Below, one piece after another: positions 1 through 7,055 of a DNA stretch of 34,379 nt (position 1 is its first letter; each line of letters begins with the position of its first letter). The position numbers were made by a program, and so were the translations under genes. The notes beneath the pieces were generated by a model. It had not been told where the DNA came from. It made no database searches and saw only the letters and a program-made list of their open reading frames with translations. This DNA comes from Arenicellales bacterium. GTDB taxonomy: Bacteria; Pseudomonadota; Gammaproteobacteria; Arenicellales; JAANXG01. The DNA lies in NCBI GenBank assembly GCA_030066885.1, contig JASJAT010000036.1, positions 1-34,379 on the forward strand, given 5' to 3'.

Positions 1-1
1 A

Positions 2-244
2 ATCTGTCACTTCAGGCTGGATTTTCCTTCAATAGAACGACGCTACCAAATCAGATTTAACGACTATTTCTCGGAAGAACTAAATGCGCTCACGGCAATG
101 GCACATGATGGCTTGATCGACTTGCAAGAGTCGGAAATAAAGGTCAGGCCCCCAGGCAGATTGCTGGTGCGAAATATTTGTGCTGTATTTGACTGCTACT
201 TCGATTGGGGCGATAAGACGGTACGGTTCTCAAAAGCAATTTAA
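2..244 (+). CDS. hemN: Oxygen-independent coproporphyrinogen III oxidase HemN, C-terminal fragment
   Basis: The window opens inside this gene; 80 C-terminal residues remain before the TAA at 242-244. HemN is the radical-SAM enzyme of anaerobic haem synthesis that decarboxylates coproporphyrinogen III to protoporphyrinogen IX. The visible part contains GRLLVRNICAVFD, which closely matches the conserved GRLL(I/V)RNIC..FD tail of the family, and ends FSKAI, like the FSRVI end of the E. coli protein. The radical-SAM cysteine motif lies upstream of the window and cannot be checked. A REP-like repeat starts 5 bp after the stop codon. The identification rests on the tail alone but is specific. Confidence 0.88.
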   Translation: MCHFRLDFPSIERRYQIRFNDYFSEELNALTAMAHDGLIDLQESEIKVRPPGRLLVRNICAVFDCYFDWGDKTVRFSKAI

Positions 245-248
245 CGCA

Positions 249-274
249 GTAGGAGCGGCGCCCTCGCCGCGATT
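249..274 (+). repeat. REP-like element, copy 1
   Basis: The element begins GTAGGAGCGGCGCCCTCGCC and continues GCGATT. It contains a GC-rich dyad and starts with the GTAGGAGCG head typical of gammaproteobacterial REP sequences. Further copies lie at 14153, 21507-21563 (an inverted pair) and 27140 (minus orientation). It sits directly after the hemN stop codon. Confidence 0.75.
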
Positions 275-403
275 AATCGGAGAGCTCTTGAACATCTAGA
301 ACCCCTTCACCCATCTTCCGTAAATTGAACACCTGCAACTTGCGGAACGGGCGAGGTTATATAATCATGCACCGAGCAGATCTATAACGTATGAACCAAA
401 ACC

Positions 404-931
404 ATGGCTGACATCCCCGAATTCAGGCCGCTGAAGGCTGCCGTACTTACGGTATCGGATACCCGGACGCTAGAGAACGACAAATCCGGCGATCTAATCG
501 TCGATCGCCTCGAACAAGCGGGACATCAAGTCATACATAGAAAGATTCAACTGGATGAGTTGGACTTACTCAAGCAAGATTTTCACAGTCTTGTCCGCGA
601 TCCTGACGTGGATTTGATCGTTACGACTGGTGGTACCGGACTTACCAAAAGAGATGTCACTCCAGAAGTCGCCGAGGCGTTTTTTGATAAACACATCCCA
701 GGCTTCGGTGAGCTGTTTAGGATGCTGTCCTATGAAGAGATTGATTCGTCGACGATCGAATCCCGGGCTTGCGCCGGAGTAGCCGACGGAACCCTAGTCT
801 TCGTCTTACCCGGCTCGCCAGGGGCCTGCCGGACCGCAATGGACAAAATCATTCTGAAACAAATCGATATCCGCACACGGCCATGCAATTTAACTGAATT
901 ATTACCGCGCATTCGTAGCGAAACTCCGTAA
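404..931 (+). CDS. moaB: Molybdenum cofactor biosynthesis protein MoaB
   Basis: This 175-residue protein belongs to the MoaB/Mog family, which adenylylates molybdopterin during molybdenum cofactor synthesis in the cytoplasm. It has the family's TTGGTGLTKRDVTPE segment (around residues 74-88), the PGSPGA loop near residue 136, and the C-terminal TRPCNLTELLPRI. The length is normal for MoaB. The ATG at 404 is chosen because the sequence then aligns from the N-terminus; there is no clear Shine-Dalgarno. A TATAAT hexamer at 360-365 could be its -10 box, but I see no convincing -35. No other moa genes are present in the window. panB follows after 39 bp. Confidence 0.92.
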   Translation: MADIPEFRPLKAAVLTVSDTRTLENDKSGDLIVDRLEQAGHQVIHRKIQLDELDLLKQDFHSLVRDPDVDLIVTTGGTGLTKRDVTPEVAEAFFDKHIPGFGELFRMLSYEEIDSSTIESRACAGVADGTLVFVLPGSPGACRTAMDKIILKQIDIRTRPCNLTELLPRIRSETP

Positions 932-970
932 AATAAGTAAGTTGAGCCGAACTACATTCTGGACATAGTT

Positions 971-1789
971 ATGTCAGTGCAGAGCGACCAAAGGAAACCG
1001 GTGACCATCAATACGTTGCACAAAATGAAGCAACAAAAGGAGAAGTTTACTTGCCTCACGGCTTACGACTACTGTTCCGCTTACAGTGTCAGTTCCAATG
1101 GCGTCGAAGTCATATTGGTCGGTGATTCACTGGGCATGGTGATTCAAGGCCACGATTCCAGCCTCCCTGTGACGGTAGACGATGTCGCTTATCACATGCG
1201 ATGTGTGAAGCGAGGAAATCAGGGCTCCTTTCTCATGGCCGACATGCCATTCATGAGCTATCACGACCACAACCAAACACTGGAAAACTGCGCCGTCTTG
1301 ATGCGTGAGGGCGCACAGATGGTAAAACTTGAAGGAGGTGGCTGGCTGGCGGATTTTACGCGTTTGATAGTTCAACATGGTATTCCGGTATGTGCCCACA
1401 TGGGGCTTACCCCCCAGTCGGTGAATCATCTCGGTGGATACCGCGTGCAAGGACGTAATCCGGAGCAAGCACAGGAGATGATCGACGAAGCGCTTATTCT
1501 GCAGGAAGCGGGGGCAGATATTATTCTTTTAGAATGTGTACCCACCGACCTGGGCGCTAAAATAACCGATGCCCTAGACGTTCCAGTCATCGGCATCGGC
1601 GCAGGGCCAGACACCGATGCTCAAATCATGGTTTGGCATGATTTGTTGGGGCTCTACCCGGGTCGACCTGCCAAGTTCGTAAAGAACTTCCTCGCTGGCG
1701 AAAGCGGCGGCATCCAAGGCGCAATCACCAGTTACGTCAGTGCAGTTAAACAAGGACTTTTCCCAGCCCCGGAACATTGTTATACCTAA
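971..1789 (+). CDS. panB: 3-methyl-2-oxobutanoate hydroxymethyltransferase PanB
   Basis: PanB transfers a hydroxymethyl group from 5,10-methylene-tetrahydrofolate to 2-oxoisovalerate, giving ketopantoate, the first committed step of pantothenate and CoA synthesis. The 272-residue protein has the family hallmarks: TAYDYCSA near the N-terminus, VGDSLGMV with the metal-binding aspartate, MVKLEGGGW carrying substrate contacts, the CAHMGLTPQS segment, and GIGAGP near residue 208. Length is normal (about 260-280). panC, often adjacent, is not here. coaBC, which acts later in the same CoA pathway, lies about 3.4 kb downstream but is not co-transcribed. Confidence 0.96.
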   Translation: MSVQSDQRKPVTINTLHKMKQQKEKFTCLTAYDYCSAYSVSSNGVEVILVGDSLGMVIQGHDSSLPVTVDDVAYHMRCVKRGNQGSFLMADMPFMSYHDHNQTLENCAVLMREGAQMVKLEGGGWLADFTRLIVQHGIPVCAHMGLTPQSVNHLGGYRVQGRNPEQAQEMIDEALILQEAGADIILLECVPTDLGAKITDALDVPVIGIGAGPDTDAQIMVWHDLLGLYPGRPAKFVKNFLAGESGGIQGAITSYVSAVKQGLFPAPEHCYT

Positions 1790-1791
1790 CC

Positions 1792-1957
1792 CGCATATTG
1801 CATCAAGGCGGCCGTGTGTTGCATTTGAGTTCCTTATTAGTATCTCAAATCAACGAATGCTTAAATACTTCGATGGGTACAGGTCCCCAGTGGTCGGCCT
1901 ACCCCAACCCTGGCAGCGCCAGGCGCCATCATCCGGGGTTCTGATGCAATATACAGG
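1792..1957. repeat. MITE-like element, copy 1 (ATATTGCATCA ends)
   Basis: This element occupies most of the panB downstream gap. Its left end carries ATATTGCATCA (1795-1805) and its right end TGATGCAATAT (1942-1952), a perfect 11-bp terminal inverted repeat. The left 33 bp (1792-1824) match the reverse complement of 17627-17659 at 29 of 33 positions, all differences being transitions. The right end GCAATATACAGG recurs, inverted, at 15618-15629. An internal dyad ATTTGAG/CTCAAAT (1823-1829 and 1844-1850) could form a hairpin. No coding potential is evident. Confidence 0.6.
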
Positions 1958-2006
1958 TTAAACGTCTGCGCGTTCTGTCCTAAGCAAATCTAAAATCGAG
2001 ATAGCG

Positions 2007-2681
2007 TTAGGCGGCGAAATCTTCATTCTCACCATCACCCCCGTTACCATTGTGATGGTTTTTGCCATTCCGCTTATAGATCTTGTTTGACTCCGGTTGT
2101 TTGTCCCACCTATAAAAACGCATAGGCGGTACATTGAGAAATTCCACTTCGACCTGGGGATCACCCAGAAGTTCGCGGCCAAGTATCGCCACCTTGTCTC
2201 GAAATTGGTATGCAATGAAACGACCACCAGGTGCCAAACAACTCCACACCGCATTGATTATCCGCTTTCCCAGCGCAAGCGGCATGGTCGAAAATGGGAT
2301 ACCGGACACTACCACATCGGGTTGAGGTAAGTTATTTGACGACAACGCCTCGGTGAGGTTCTCTGCGCAACCCCGATATACGATTAGTCGCGGATCTGCT
2401 TCTGATCTCAACAAAGAAGCAAATTTTGGATCGATCTCAATCGCGAGGAGTTTCGAATGTTTAGGCAAAGCACGCATGATTGCCCTCGTGGTGCCCCCGG
2501 TTCCAGGTCCAAGTTCGACTACCAGGTTCGCCTTTTCTATACCTGCGCCTTCAGTTAAACGCCTCTCCAAAAACCGAGAACTTGGAATTACGGATCCTAC
2601 AATATGCGGGTTCTTCAGAAACCCCTGTAAAAAAGCTAGTCGTTTGTCAGGTTGTAAGCGAAGGCGGTGTAAGTTTTTCAA
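2007..2681 (-). CDS. Class I SAM-dependent methyltransferase (phospholipid N-methyltransferase-like)
   Basis: This 224-residue protein has a Rossmann-type methyltransferase fold. VVELGPGTGG (residues 54-63) is SAM motif I, LLAIEIDPKFASLL follows as motif II, and PDVVVSGIPFS is the post-motif acceptor region. The N-terminal FLKNPHIVGSVIPSSRFL resembles proteins annotated as PmtA-type phosphatidylethanolamine N-methyltransferases or the wider rRNA-adenine/phospholipid methyltransferase group. The substrate cannot be decided from sequence. The start is TTG at 2681, with GGGGAG nine bases upstream; the conserved N-terminal segment requires a start about here and no ATG precedes it in frame. It lies downstream of pdxH on the same strand with its own candidate promoter. 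Confidence 0.75.
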   Translation of the reverse strand: MKNLHRLRLQPDKRLAFLQGFLKNPHIVGSVIPSSRFLERRLTEGAGIEKANLVVELGPGTGGTTRAIMRALPKHSKLLAIEIDPKFASLLRSEADPRLIVYRGCAENLTEALSSNNLPQPDVVVSGIPFSTMPLALGKRIINAVWSCLAPGGRFIAYQFRDKVAILGRELLGDPQVEVEFLNVPPMRFYRWDKQPESNKIYKRNGKNHHNGNGGDGENEDFAA

Positions 2682-2791
2682 AAAGTGGAACTCCCCGAAT
2701 TTTTATTTTTTGGCGTTGAAATTTTACTTATTAAGTTTAGCGATGTCATAGCCATTCCCTGACCAACCTGCTCGTTCAAAATTGGGGCGAA

Positions 2792-2821
2792 ATTATATAT
2801 TTTTACTCGCGCTTATACCAA
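2792..2821 (-). promoter_or_regulatory. Candidate sigma-70 promoter of the methyltransferase gene
   Basis: Read on the minus strand, TTGGTA (2816-2821) is followed after 18 bp by a perfect TATAAT (2792-2797). It lies just past the pdxH stop codon and about 110 bp before the TTG start of the methyltransferase, suggesting that gene is not solely dependent on pdxH transcription. Confidence 0.45.
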
Positions 2822-2822
2822 A

Positions 2823-3410
2823 TCAGGGATATAACCACTCACTAACCCAGTGTGTGTCGACGCGGCGAAAGCGCAATCGATCATGCAAACGGTTAGCGCG
2901 CCCTTGCCAAAACTCGATACTACTCGGTTGCAACTGGTAACCCCCCCAAAAATCAGGTAGAGGGACTTCGTCGTCCCCAAACTCTTCCAATTTCAAGGTG
3001 TAGGCGCCTTCAAGCTCTTTTCTACTCGGTAATACCTCACTCTGACGTGACGCCCAGGCCGCAATACGACTGCCGTGCGGCCTGGTTTTGAAATACGAAG
3101 ACGAGTCTTCGGTTGAAACACGCTTTACCACTCCTTCAATCCTTATCTGCCGTTGTAAAACGTTCCAGTGAAACACCAACGCGGCATTGGGATTAAGGTC
3201 CAACTCATACGCCTTCCTGCTTTCGTAGTTGGTAAAAAAGGTGAAGCCGTTTTGACCAAAACCTTTTAACAGCACCATACGGGCAGATGGCACGCCATCC
3301 GGAGTGGCGGTAGCCAACGTCATAGATTCATGCAAATACAAACCGGATTGCTCCGCGGTTTTTATCCAATCTCCGAATATTTCGATAGGATCCCGGTCCT
3401 GTGCGGCCAT
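2823..3410 (-). CDS. pdxH: Pyridoxamine/pyridoxine 5'-phosphate oxidase PdxH
   Basis: PdxH is an FMN-dependent oxidase that makes pyridoxal 5'-phosphate. The sequence contains the FMN-binding RMVLLKGF and FFTNYESRKA segments, GSRIAAWASRQS, and the C-terminal signature IEFWQGRANRLHDR. The ATG at 3410 (protein starting MAAQDRDPIEIF) gives 195 residues and aligns with the family from the DP..LF..W region. An in-frame ATG at 3476 would add 22 residues that do not resemble the usual LRREY...GL extension, so I prefer the shorter form; neither start has a clear Shine-Dalgarno. The protein ends WLYP instead of the more usual RLAP. Confidence 0.93.
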   Translation of the reverse strand: MAAQDRDPIEIFGDWIKTAEQSGLYLHESMTLATATPDGVPSARMVLLKGFGQNGFTFFTNYESRKAYELDLNPNAALVFHWNVLQRQIRIEGVVKRVSTEDSSSYFKTRPHGSRIAAWASRQSEVLPSRKELEGAYTLKLEEFGDDEVPLPDFWGGYQLQPSSIEFWQGRANRLHDRLRFRRVDTHWVSEWLYP

Positions 3411-3678
3411 GGGCAACCCACTGAATACACCTGTACGTATTGTTTTTAAGATTCGTATTGCTTGCCGAATATACATGTTAATAGCAACCGTAAAGCTGCA
3501 GCATACCCAACTGCTGTAAAAGAATAAGGCAAGGGAGGGTACGACACCATAAAGGGTTTAGTATCACCACTGTTATCTAATAGACCAAGTCGAAAGTATA
3601 AAGCCAAAGGGAACCGAATTTGGTCCTTAAGGACTTTGTACTTTGATTTCTCCTTCACGGCGTGGCCCATGTGTGGGC
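3411..3678. other. Intergenic stretch upstream of pdxH
   Basis: Between the preferred pdxH start and the rpmBG terminator I see no conserved ORF, repeat-family member or strong promoter. It presumably contains the pdxH 5' region. Open frames here on both strands lack codon structure or similarity I recognise. Confidence 0.4.
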
Positions 3679-3710
3679 AAAAAAGAAACCCTGGTGTAAA
3701 CCAGGGTTTC
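3679..3710 (-). terminator. Rho-independent terminator of rpmB-rpmG
   Basis: A perfect 10-bp stem GAAACCCTGG/CCAGGGTTTC (3685-3694 and 3701-3710) with a 6-nt loop is followed on the minus strand by six T residues (A-run at 3679-3684). It lies 30 bp after the rpmG stop and points the same way as the ribosomal protein genes. Confidence 0.9.
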
Positions 3711-3739
3711 ACTGCCAGATATCCTTGGGATCGGTGGCT

Positions 3740-3895
3740 CTACTTGATTTTTGCTTCTTTATAGATAACGTGTTTGCGAACCACGGGATCGTATTTTTTA
3801 AATTCGAACTTATCCGGTGTGTTTCGCTTATTCTTTGTCGTCGTATAGTAGTGACCGGTACCGGCACTGGAAACTAGTTTAATTTTGTCTCTCAT
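3740..3895 (-). CDS. rpmG: 50S ribosomal protein L33
   Basis: This is a short 51-residue ORF. The translation begins [20 protein letters not shown], continues through [20 protein letters not shown] and ends [10 protein letters not shown], a clear bL33 of the large ribosomal subunit. It has no CxxC zinc-ribbon motifs, so it is the zinc-independent (C-minus) form. A strong AGGAGAG Shine-Dalgarno lies a few bases upstream of the ATG. It follows rpmB by 9 bp, in the conserved rpmB-rpmG operon, and is closed by the terminator at 3679-3710. Confidence 0.96.
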   Translation of the reverse strand: MRDKIKLVSSAGTGHYYTTTKNKRNTPDKFEFKKYDPVVRKHVIYKEAKIK

Positions 3896-3904
3896 CGCTC
3901 TCTC

Positions 3905-4141
3905 CTATACTTTTTCGCCTCGCGCTCTCAGCTCCGCGAGGACCGCATCGATACCACTTTTATCGATGATACGAAGACCTTTGGTAGATATTCGAAGGCG
4001 TACCCAGCGTTTTTCACTTTCCACCCAAAACCGACGGTAGTGCAGGTTGGGTTGGAAACTGCGTCGCGTCTTATTGTGGGCATGCGACACATTGTTACCG
4101 CGTATGGTGCGCTTTCCGGTAATTTGGCAGACTTTCGACAT
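3905..4141 (-). CDS. rpmB: 50S ribosomal protein L28
   Basis: The 78-residue protein starts [11 protein letters not shown] and contains [13 protein letters not shown] and the [16 protein letters not shown] segment, all typical of gammaproteobacterial bL28, a large-subunit ribosomal protein. Length is exactly as expected. It is first in a two-gene operon with rpmG, and radC lies beyond it on the same strand, the same neighbourhood as in E. coli (radC-rpmB-rpmG). An extended -10 promoter is visible at 4201-4229. Confidence 0.97.
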   Translation of the reverse strand: MSKVCQITGKRTIRGNNVSHAHNKTRRSFQPNLHYRRFWVESEKRWVRLRISTKGLRIIDKSGIDAVLAELRARGEKV

Positions 4142-4200
4142 TTACTAAGGTTTCAGCTATCGGCAGTTTTATTCGGACCGGCTATGAAAAAGAGGGCGCG

Positions 4201-4229
4201 TTTATACCAGAATTGGGGTGTTAAGTGAA
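4201..4229 (-). promoter_or_regulatory. Candidate promoter of rpmB-rpmG
   Basis: On the minus strand TTCACT (4224-4229) is followed after 17 bp by TATAAA (4201-4206). The three bases before the -10 box read TGG, making an extended -10 element. It lies about 60 bp upstream of the rpmB ATG. Confidence 0.5.
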
Positions 4230-4276
4230 TAGCCGTGGGCTGTATTCCGCATAGAAGGTGCGAATTACTAAGCAAG

Positions 4277-4356
4277 CAGCGAGTCGCTAGTGTCTAGTAG
4301 CTAGAGTAGGAGGTGAACAGCACCCTAGCCACTAGAAACTAGGCTACTCGCTACTA
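4277..4356. repeat. Heptanucleotide-periodic inverted repeat, CTAG class, copy 1
   Basis: The left arm is a run of 7-nt units: CAGCGAG (4277), TCGCTAG (4284), TGTCTAG (4291), TAGCTAG (4298). The right arm continues as ACCCTAG (4322), CCACTAG (4329), AAACTAG (4336), GCTACTC (4343), GCTACTA (4350). The reverse complement of the right arm resembles the left arm, beginning with a shared AGCGAGT, so the element can form a long imperfect hairpin. It lies between radC and the rpmB promoter. A related copy is at 20336-20428. Confidence 0.65.
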
Positions 4357-4403
4357 TCAATAGGCCACTGCCGGTTAGGTCCAGTGACAACCGTGTTACA
4401 GTG

Positions 4404-5078
4404 CTACAGTAGTCCCCGCTCACTGAATGATACCGAGTCTCTCTCGCCAACCACAATATGGTCGACAAGACGAACATCGACCAGTGCGAGGGCTGACCTC
4501 AACCGTTGTGTCAGGGCCTGGTCGGCCGCACTCGGTTCGGCTACCCCGGATGGGTGATTGTGGGCTACGATCACAGCTGCCGCGTTTGTCGCCAAGACCG
4601 TTCTCACTACCTCTCTGGGGTAAACGGAAGCCCCGTCTATCGTTCCGCGAAATAGTTCTTTGAAAGCGATGGGGCGATGCCTAGTATCCAAATAGAGACA
4701 ACCAAAAACTTCGTACGGTAAATCCCGCAGTTTTGCCTTTAGATAGGCTCGAGCTGCCTGGGGTGAGGTTAATGCATCTACGTCCTGCATCTGTTCGGCT
4801 AAAAAGCGCCGGCCCAGCTCCAGGGAAGCATGGAGGATGGCGTATTTTGTATCGCTCAGCCCCCGGTGCTGACAGATACTCAGTCGATCTGCAGTTAACA
4901 GTCCCCGTAGTCCGCCATAAGCGCTAAGTAACTCTCGAGCGATGTCTACTGCTGTTTTTCCACGCGGGCCGGTTTTTAACAATATGGCTATCAGCTCTGC
5001 ATCTGAAAGGTGGCCGGGACCATGGGTCAATAGCTTTTCTCGTGGTCGTTCTTGTGACGGCCAATCTATAATTGACAT
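4404..5078 (-). CDS. radC: RadC-family protein (JAB/MPN metalloprotease-like)
   Basis: RadC proteins have an N-terminal helix-hairpin-helix-like region (here [21 protein letters not shown]) and a C-terminal JAB domain whose zinc motif is visible as [14 protein letters not shown]. They were named for DNA repair, but a cellular role is not firmly established. The start is the ATG at 5078 because AAGGAGG lies 5 bp upstream; an in-frame ATG at 5114 would be 12 codons longer and lies beyond that ribosome-binding site. The product is 224 residues, normal for the family. It is divergent from coaBC, with an inverted repeat in the shared upstream region. Confidence 0.93.
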   Translation of the reverse strand: MSIIDWPSQERPREKLLTHGPGHLSDAELIAILLKTGPRGKTAVDIARELLSAYGGLRGLLTADRLSICQHRGLSDTKYAILHASLELGRRFLAEQMQDVDALTSPQAARAYLKAKLRDLPYEVFGCLYLDTRHRPIAFKELFRGTIDGASVYPREVVRTVLATNAAAVIVAHNHPSGVAEPSAADQALTQRLRSALALVDVRLVDHIVVGERDSVSFSERGLL

Positions 5079-5114
5079 TTCAACCTCCTTGTTCATTTGG
5101 AATGAGCAAACCAT

Positions 5115-5172
5115 GTCCGCATATTCCTTCTTGACGGTGTTTTGGCCTGGAATCCCACTACCATATGCGGAC
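5115..5172. promoter_or_regulatory. 10-bp inverted repeat between radC and coaBC
   Basis: GTCCGCATAT (5115-5124) and ATATGCGGAC (5163-5172) are perfect reverse complements separated by 38 bp. They lie in the divergent intergenic region upstream of radC and coaBC, so they could be paired operator half-sites or a looped operator. No known regulator consensus is recognised. Confidence 0.35.
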
Positions 5173-5182
5173 CTGTCACTTA

Positions 5183-5197
5183 GTGTATAAAATACAC
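5183..5197. promoter_or_regulatory. GTGTAT-AAA-ATACAC dyad upstream of coaBC
   Basis: A 15-bp dyad with 6-bp arms (GTGTAT, ATACAC) lies about 32 bp before the coaBC ATG and includes TATAAA, which could serve as a -10 box. It may be an operator over the coaBC promoter. No -35 is convincing. Confidence 0.3.
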
Positions 5198-5228
5198 CAA
5201 AGCAAAAACCGGTTAAACTTTAATATAT

Positions 5229-6452
5229 ATGGGTATCGCTAACAAACATGTCATTCTGGGCGTGACCGGTGGCATTGCCGCCTATAAAAGCGCAGACCTT
5301 GCCCGCCGCCTGCGTGAGCAAGGGGCCGAGGTAAGGGTCGTGATGACGCTAAATGCGGGGCAGTTTATTACCCCCCTAACCATGCAGGCCGTTAGCGGCC
5401 ATCCGGTTCATTCAGACCTACTGGACCCTGAAGCCGAAGCAGGAATGGGGCACATTGAATTGGCGCGATGGGCGGACGTCGTGCTGATCGCACCGGCCAC
5501 TGCAAATTTCATTTCCCGTTTTGCGCGAGGTATCGCCGACGATCTGCTGACCACCCTGTGTTTGGCGACACAAGCTCCCATCGCACTGGCGCCTGCGATG
5601 AACCAGCAAATGTGGCAAAACCCGGCAACCCAAGACAATATCGCCATCCTCAACAACAGAGGTGTTCCTATACTTGGACCGGCGGTAGGTGACCAAGCAT
5701 GCGGTGAAACAGGGCCAGGGCGTATGCTCGAACCTGTTGAATTGATCGAAGGGGTGTCCAAGCTTTTCGAATCCGGTGCATTGGAGGGCTGCAATGTTAT
5801 GGTGACTGCTGGACCCACTTGGGAGGCGATTGATCCGGTGCGGGGAATCACCAACCACAGCTCAGGTAAGATGGGTTATGCGGTCGCGCACGCCGCTGCT
5901 GAAGCTGGTGCCAGGGTCATATTGGTTTCAGGGCCAACGGCACTTCAAACACCACCCCGAGTAGATCGTGTCTCTGTCCTGTCAGCCCAGCAGATGTACG
6001 ATGCGGTGATGTCTAAAATCTCAGACACAGATATATTTATTTCAGTGGCCGCAGTTGCCGACTACCGACCCCGCGCCAGCGCCGATGAAAAAATCAAAAA
6101 GCACGCAGATACGCTATCCTTGGAACTTATCAAAAACCCGGACATCTTGTCCGCAGTCGCCGAGCACAAGCACGTGTACACCGTTGGCTTTGCTGCTGAG
6201 ACCACCAACGTTGAACAGCACGCTCGAGAAAAGTTGATCAGCAAGGGGGTAGACCTGATCGCAGCCAATAAAGTAGGTGCCGGTAAAGGGTTCGGGACTG
6301 AAGACAACGCCTTAATCTTGGTCGATCGGACCGGTTTAAAATCACTACCACAGGCGCGCAAGGCACGGCTCGCCAGGTGTTTGATTGACGAGATCTCTCA
6401 AAGACGCAATGCAAAAAGTACAAGTCAAGATACTAGACAAGCGCGTCGGTAG
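5229..6452 (+). CDS. coaBC: Bifunctional phosphopantothenoylcysteine decarboxylase/phosphopantothenate-cysteine ligase CoaBC
   Basis: CoaBC performs two successive steps of CoA synthesis: joining cysteine to 4'-phosphopantothenate and decarboxylating the product. The N-terminal flavodoxin-like decarboxylase half shows [11 protein letters not shown], the PAMNQQMW substrate-recognition motif and [10 protein letters not shown], which carries the active-site cysteine. The C-terminal ligase half begins at [17 protein letters not shown] and includes SSGKMGYA and the lysine-rich DEKIKKH. The 407 residues are within one of the E. coli length. The last 44 bp overlap the start of dut, suggesting co-transcription and coupled translation, as in the usual coaBC-dut pair. 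Confidence 0.97.
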   Translation: MGIANKHVILGVTGGIAAYKSADLARRLREQGAEVRVVMTLNAGQFITPLTMQAVSGHPVHSDLLDPEAEAGMGHIELARWADVVLIAPATANFISRFARGIADDLLTTLCLATQAPIALAPAMNQQMWQNPATQDNIAILNNRGVPILGPAVGDQACGETGPGRMLEPVELIEGVSKLFESGALEGCNVMVTAGPTWEAIDPVRGITNHSSGKMGYAVAHAAAEAGARVILVSGPTALQTPPRVDRVSVLSAQQMYDAVMSKISDTDIFISVAAVADYRPRASADEKIKKHADTLSLELIKNPDILSAVAEHKHVYTVGFAAETTNVEQHAREKLISKGVDLIAANKVGAGKGFGTEDNALILVDRTGLKSLPQARKARLARCLIDEISQRRNAKSTSQDTRQARR

Positions 6453-6864
6453 CGCTTACCCGCTGCCGGAATATGCAACAGAGGGATCCGCCGGCATGGA
6501 CTTGCGGGCCTGCCTCGATGAACACCTTCGCATCGAGCCAGGTGAAGCTCAACTCGTTCCTACGGGAATTGCAATTCATATAGCCGACCCAGAACTGGCC
6601 GCAGTCATCCTCCCGCGATCGGGACTCGGCCACAAACAAGGTATCGTGTTAGGTAACTTGGTAGGCCTTATTGATTCCGATTATCAGGGCCAGTTGATGG
6701 TGTCGGTTTGGAATCGCGGGAAACACAATGTTGTTATCGAACCGGGCGATCGAATCGCGCAATTGATATTTGTACCGATAAGAAAGGTCAGTTTTGACAT
6801 CGTCGACGATTTTGAGAGAAGCTCACGCAGCGAAGGTGGCTTTGGGCATACTGGTCGGCAATAA
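6409..6864 (+). CDS. dut: Deoxyuridine 5'-triphosphate nucleotidohydrolase (dUTPase)
   Basis: Dut hydrolyses dUTP to dUMP, keeping uracil out of DNA and supplying the thymidylate precursor. All five trimeric dUTPase motifs are present in order: [20 protein letters not shown], the [11 protein letters not shown] segment, [10 protein letters not shown], and the C-terminal [10 protein letters not shown] that closes over the active site. I chose the ATG at 6409, which gives [10 protein letters not shown] and 151 residues, the same as E. coli Dut. An upstream ATG at 6385 in the same frame would add eight residues inside coaBC. Motif 5 has SEGGFGHTG where GSGGFGSTG is more usual. Confidence 0.96.
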   Translation: MQKVQVKILDKRVGSAYPLPEYATEGSAGMDLRACLDEHLRIEPGEAQLVPTGIAIHIADPELAAVILPRSGLGHKQGIVLGNLVGLIDSDYQGQLMVSVWNRGKHNVVIEPGDRIAQLIFVPIRKVSFDIVDDFERSSRSEGGFGHTGRQ

Positions 6865-7055
6865 TTTACTTAGCTTTCACAACAAGGTTAGCCAACTGGC
6901 CCACAAAAAAGTTCTCGCTAGGCGTCAAGATCCCAGAGTTATGATTTGTTGCTGTAAAAATCTTCATTATTTCTTTCTTGGTGTCTTTGCGCCGTTACCA
7001 GAGACACTACAACGTTTTTCTAAGCACACTTACTAACTGCCACTAAGAACTGAGT

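Noticed and set aside
1740-1961. 73-codon ORF overlapping the panB end
   Set aside because: Most of it lies in the repeat element at 1792-1957 and the protein has no recognisable features.
2353-2751. 132-codon plus-strand ORF
   Set aside because: It lies opposite the methyltransferase gene, whose SAM motifs and conserved N-terminus are clear on the minus strand.
3446-3712. 88-codon minus-strand ORF upstream of pdxH
   Set aside because: It runs through the rpmBG terminator and overlaps the pdxH 5' region; no conserved motif or ribosome-binding site supports it.
4277-4356. Possible CRISPR-like array
   Set aside because: The repeats are 7 nt with no spacers of constant length, and they form two inverted arms. 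No cas gene is near.
5408-5858. Two overlapping minus-strand ORFs of about 147 codons
   Set aside because: They are antisense to the highly conserved decarboxylase half of coaBC and have no family features.
6794-7036. 80-codon ORF spanning the end of dut and the gltA leader
   Set aside because: Most of its 5' part is dut in another frame, it has no recognisable motif, and the remaining region is the expected gltA leader.
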